Shown here: positions 61,359-64,000 of the stretch, in pieces
How the letters are laid out: each line of letters begins with the position of its first letter
Position numbering within the stretch: the first letter of the stretch is position 1
Assembly (NCBI RefSeq): GCF_000247475.1
Contig: NZ_AHZC01000419.1
Location: forward strand, 1-64,000
Length of the DNA stretch: 64,000 nucleotides
Origin: Rhizobium sp. PDO1-076
GTDB lineage: Bacteria > Pseudomonadota > Alphaproteobacteria > Rhizobiales > Rhizobiaceae
Reading direction: 5' to 3'
The notes under the pieces: generated by a model
What the model was told of the DNA's origin: nothing
Databases searched by the model: none
The model's input: the letters and a program-made list of their open reading frames with translations, nothing else
Program-made: the position numbers and the translations under genes

Positions 61359-62828
61359 ATGTCAAATCTGTCTTCCTACCGCCGCGAGTGGTCCGCCAAT
61401 CCCATGCGCGAAATGCTCGCCGGCGCCGTCGCCACCTTCGCGCTGATTCCCGAAGTCATCGCCTTTTCCTTCGTTGCGGGCGTCGATCCGCAAGTCGGCC
61501 TGTTTGCCTCCTTCGTCATCGGCATCGTCATTGCCTTTACCGGCGGCCGCCCGGCGATGATTTCGGCCGCTGCCGGTTCGGTCGCGCTTGTCGTCGCGCC
61601 GCTGGTGCATACGCATGGGCTGCAATATCTGCTTGCCGCCGGGCTTTTGGCCGGTCTCTTCCAGATCCTGTTCGGCGTGCTGCGTCTCGGCGTCTTGATG
61701 CGCTTTGTGTCGAAATCGGTGCGCACCGGTTTCGTCAACGCACTCGCCATCCTGATCTTTGCAGCACAACTGCCGCATATCGTCCACGGCGACTGGATCG
61801 CCTATGCCATGCTGGCAGCAGGCCTTGCCATCATCTATCTCGTGCCACGCATCACGACGGCCATTCCCTCGCCACTGATCTGCATTCTTGTGCTGACAGC
61901 GGCAGCCGTTGCCTTCGATCTGCCGGTGATGACCATCGCCGATCTCGGCAAGCTGCCGGATTCGCTCCCGGTCTTTGGCTGGCCCTCGGTGCCGTTGACG
62001 CTGGAAACATTGTCGATCATCGCCGGCCCGGCGCTCGCCATCGCCATGGTCGGCCTGCTGGAATCGATGATGACGGCGAGCGTCGTCGACGACCTCACCG
62101 ACACGCCAAGCTCGAAGAACCGCGAATGCACAGGCCTCGGTATTGCCAACACGGCAGCCAGCCTGTTTGGCGGTATCGCCGGTTGCGGCATGATCGGTCA
62201 GACGGTCAGCAATGTGAAATACGGCGGACGCGGTCGCCTGTCGACACTGTTTGCCGGCGCCTTTTTGCTGGTTCTGATGGTGCTGCTGAAGCCCTGGGTG
62301 TCGCAAGTGCCGGTGGCGGCATTGGTTGCCATCATGGTCATGGTCTCGATCGATACGTTCGACTGGTCGTCGCTGCGCGCCGTCGTCATCCATCCGAAGA
62401 TGTCGAGCACCGTCATGGTCGCGACCGTCGTCGTCACGGTGTTCACCGCGAACCTAGCGCTTGGTGTCTTCGTCGGCGTGCTCTTGAGCGGCGTCTTCTT
62501 CACCTTCAAGGTCGCGCGCCTGCTGAAAGTCGAAGAGCAAGCTGATACCGCGGCCAACCGTTTGACCTACCGCGTCTCCGGTCAGATCTTCTTCGCCTCC
62601 GCCGATGTCTTCATCGACGCCTTCGACATCGAGGACGCCACCGGCATGACCGCTGTCATCGACGTGTCGGACGCGCATTTCTGGGACATCACCGCAGTGG
62701 CCGCTCTCGATCGTGTCGTCCAGCGCTTCCGGGCGCATGACATAACCGTCGACGTCGTCGGCCTCAATCAGGCCAGCGCGACCCTGATCGGCAGCCTCGA
62801 CGGCGGCGAACGTCTGAAGGAAGTGTAG
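61359..62828 (+). CDS. SulP-family inorganic anion transporter
   Basis: The 489-residue protein has about ten to twelve membrane helices over residues 15-390 with the SulP start [29 protein letters not shown] and [27 protein letters not shown], then a C-terminal STAS domain (about 398-489, [17 protein letters not shown]). Family members carry sulfate, bicarbonate or dicarboxylates; the substrate cannot be fixed here. It stands alone between the LysR gene and the convergent apaG. Confidence 0.93.
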   Translation: MSNLSSYRREWSANPMREMLAGAVATFALIPEVIAFSFVAGVDPQVGLFASFVIGIVIAFTGGRPAMISAAAGSVALVVAPLVHTHGLQYLLAAGLLAGLFQILFGVLRLGVLMRFVSKSVRTGFVNALAILIFAAQLPHIVHGDWIAYAMLAAGLAIIYLVPRITTAIPSPLICILVLTAAAVAFDLPVMTIADLGKLPDSLPVFGWPSVPLTLETLSIIAGPALAIAMVGLLESMMTASVVDDLTDTPSSKNRECTGLGIANTAASLFGGIAGCGMIGQTVSNVKYGGRGRLSTLFAGAFLLVLMVLLKPWVSQVPVAALVAIMVMVSIDTFDWSSLRAVVIHPKMSSTVMVATVVVTVFTANLALGVFVGVLLSGVFFTFKVARLLKVEEQADTAANRLTYRVSGQIFFASADVFIDAFDIEDATGMTAVIDVSDAHFWDITAVAALDRVVQRFRAHDITVDVVGLNQASATLIGSLDGGERLKEV

Positions 62829-62874
62829 GCAATCGGCGGCCGTCGTTGCCAAACATGGCGCGGCGGACGAGCGC

Positions 62875-63267
62875 TCAGTTGAGCGTACGGCTCATGCCGG
62901 GACTGTCGAGCGAAAAGGCAGGGATGTCCACGTCAAAGGCTTCCCCGTCGTCGGTTTCCATACGGTAGGTGCCATGCATCATGCCCGACGGTGTGTCGAG
63001 CGGACAGCCGGAGGAATATTCATAGGTATCGCCCGGGCTGAGGCGGGGTTGTTCGCCCACGACTCCGGGGCCGCTGACTTCATCCACCTGGCCATTCTGG
63101 TCGGTGATATGCCAGTAGCGATGGGTCAGCCGCACGGACTTTCCGGAGTGATTGGCAATGACGATGCGGTAGCCCCAAACATAACGGCTGTCATCCGGAT
63201 CGGACTGCTCCTCCAGATAATAAGGCTCGACGCTGACTTCGATGTCCCGTGTCAGAGCGCGATACAT
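62875..63267 (-). CDS. apaG: ApaG (DUF525) protein
   Basis: The 130-residue protein starts at ATG 63267 ([22 protein letters not shown]), the usual ApaG beginning, with AAGG upstream; in-frame ATGs at 63291 and 63300 give non-conserved extensions. The fibronectin-III-like fold shows [26 protein letters not shown] and [12 protein letters not shown]. ApaG is linked to magnesium and cobalt tolerance and Ap4A levels in enterics, but its biochemical role is unclear. It lies downstream of metZ, as in other rhizobia. Confidence 0.94.
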   Translation of the reverse strand: MYRALTRDIEVSVEPYYLEEQSDPDDSRYVWGYRIVIANHSGKSVRLTHRYWHITDQNGQVDEVSGPGVVGEQPRLSPGDTYEYSSGCPLDTPSGMMHGTYRMETDDGEAFDVDIPAFSLDSPGMSRTLN

Positions 63268-63401
63268 GCCTGAACCTTCTGAATGCTTCATTACCAACAT
63301 TAAACTAGTCTTCGTGGAAGGCAGCGCAAGGTCCTGCTGTCCGGAGCGAATTAATAAGCCGATTGCATATTAGCCTATATCACCGCGTCAAGGGCAAGTG
63401 C

Positions 63402-63436
63402 CCGGTCACGCGCGCGCGCGTGGCCGGACTTTTTTT
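63402..63436 (+). terminator. CG-alternating palindrome with T-run
   Basis: CCGGT-CACGCGCG (63402-63414) pairs with CGCGCGTG-GCCGG (63415-63427), then AC and seven Ts. The 16-base core (63407-63422) alternates pyrimidine and purine, so it might form Z-DNA. The T-run lies on the plus strand, while both neighbouring genes are on the minus strand. Confidence 0.4.
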
Positions 63437-63459
63437 GGTTTCGGTTATCGCGGCAGGCC

Positions 63460-64000
63460 TCAAATCCCCTTAAGGGCCTGAGCGAAATCCTCGAGCAGAT
63501 CGGTGGTGTCCTCGATACCGCAGGAGAGCCGCACCGTACCGCCCGACATGCCGAGTTCAGCGCGGGCCTCATCGCTCAGGTTCTTGTGTGTCGTCGTTGC
63601 CGGATGGGTGATCAGGCTCTTGGCGTCGCCGAGATTGTTGGAGATCTTGACGATATCCAGCGCGTTCTGCAGCTTGAAGGCCGCGTCCTTGCCACCCTTC
63701 ATCTCGAAGCATACCAGCGTCGAGCCGCCGCTCATCTGCTTGGCGACAAGGTCGGCCTGCGGATGGTCGGCGCGACCCGGATAGATCACCTTGGCAACAG
63801 CGCCCTGTTCGGCGAGGAAATCGGCAATTGCCGCAGCATTCGCCGTCTGCTGCTTGACGCGCAGCGGCAGAGTCTCGATGCCCTTCAGAAGCGTCCAGGC
63901 GTTGAACGGCGACATCGCCGGGCCGGTATGGCGGAAATAGTCCTGCAGGTTCTCGGTGATCCATTCCTTGTCGGACAGAACCACGCCACCGAGGCAGCGT
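63460..64000 (-). CDS. metZ: O-succinylhomoserine sulfhydrylase, C-terminal part
   Basis: The window ends inside this gene; the frame runs from base 64000 to the TGA at 63460. About 180 residues of a Cys/Met-metabolism PLP enzyme are present: RCLGGVVLSDKEW just after the PLP lysine, FRHTGPAMSPFNAWTLLKGIETLPLRV, KISNNLGDAKSLITHPATTTH and GMSGGTVRLSCGIEDTTDLL. This matches the C-terminal half of MetZ, which makes homocysteine from O-succinylhomoserine and sulfide. The PLP lysine is upstream, outside the window. Confidence 0.92.
   Translation of the reverse strand, partial: RCLGGVVLSDKEWITENLQDYFRHTGPAMSPFNAWTLLKGIETLPLRVKQQTANAAAIADFLAEQGAVAKVIYPGRADHPQADLVAKQMSGGSTLVCFEMKGGKDAAFKLQNALDIVKISNNLGDAKSLITHPATTTHKNLSDEARAELGMSGGTVRLSCGIEDTTDLLEDFAQALKGI

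Overview
The window is a stretch of alphaproteobacterial chromosome, most likely from the Rhizobiaceae (Rhizobium, Agrobacterium or Sinorhizobium relatives). The evidence is gene content and order rather than a search: fmt-truA close to dapE-dapD; argB, engB, yidC, rnpA and rpmH together; a ROK regulator divergent from frcBCAK; phoR-pstSCAB-phoU-phoB followed by gcrA-argD-argF-hslO; and apaG next to metZ. Base composition is high-GC throughout. I see no insertion sequence, prophage, plasmid origin or CRISPR array, so this is mainly core chromosome with a few accessory spots.

Layout. Bases 1-14,510 hold housekeeping genes: translation (fmt end, truA, engB, rnpA, rpmH), lysine/peptidoglycan (dapE, dapD), arginine (argB), membrane insertion (yidC), two DMT exporters, a LOG-type nucleotide hydrolase, a four-EF-hand secreted protein, and an ECF sigma/anti-sigma/fasciclin module. 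Bases 14,852-22,327 hold an orphan histidine kinase, tRNA-Arg(ACG), an HNH protein, a LysR/MBL-hydrolase divergent pair, a Ser/Cys-type proline racemase family enzyme behind a highly structured leader, and a Crp/Fnr regulator. Bases 22,336-27,901 are the fructose uptake locus: frcR, a RbsD/FucU-like mutarotase, and frcBCAK. Bases 28,115-32,393 are a four-gene signalling operon: a single-domain receiver, a cysteine-free SUOX-fold periplasmic protein, a hybrid kinase with receiver and HPt, and an HD-GYP response regulator. Then come pyrC, pyrE, frk, pgi and fadD, mixed with small VOC, DUF3096 and hypothetical genes, a PRC-barrel gene, tRNA-Thr(CGT) and a nitronate monooxygenase. Bases 44,799-53,710 are the phosphate regulon with ppk2 divergent from phoR. 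Bases 53,812-58,037 hold gcrA, argD, argF and hslO. The end holds an alpha/beta hydrolase, an SDR, a LysR regulator, a SulP transporter, apaG and the end of metZ.

How genes work together. Fructose enters by FrcBCA, is phosphorylated by Frk (possibly also FrcK), and Pgi links fructose-6-P to glucose-6-P; all lie within 17 kb. Phosphate sensing (PhoR-PhoB, PhoU), uptake (PstSCAB) and polyphosphate turnover (PPK2) are contiguous, and pstS has a three-repeat Pho box. The signalling operon has every part of a phosphorelay ending in predicted c-di-GMP hydrolysis.

The best candidates for something not well described are: the SUOX-like/hybrid-kinase/HD-GYP operon; a cluster of five GANTC (CcrM) sites in 76 bp between gcrA and argD; a duplicated 52-bp operator-like element in front of the alpha/beta hydrolase and SDR genes; the nested stem-loop leader before the proline racemase family gene; and a shared 16-bp operator before fadD and the nitronate monooxygenase. 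All functional statements are inferences from reading the sequence; no database search was run.
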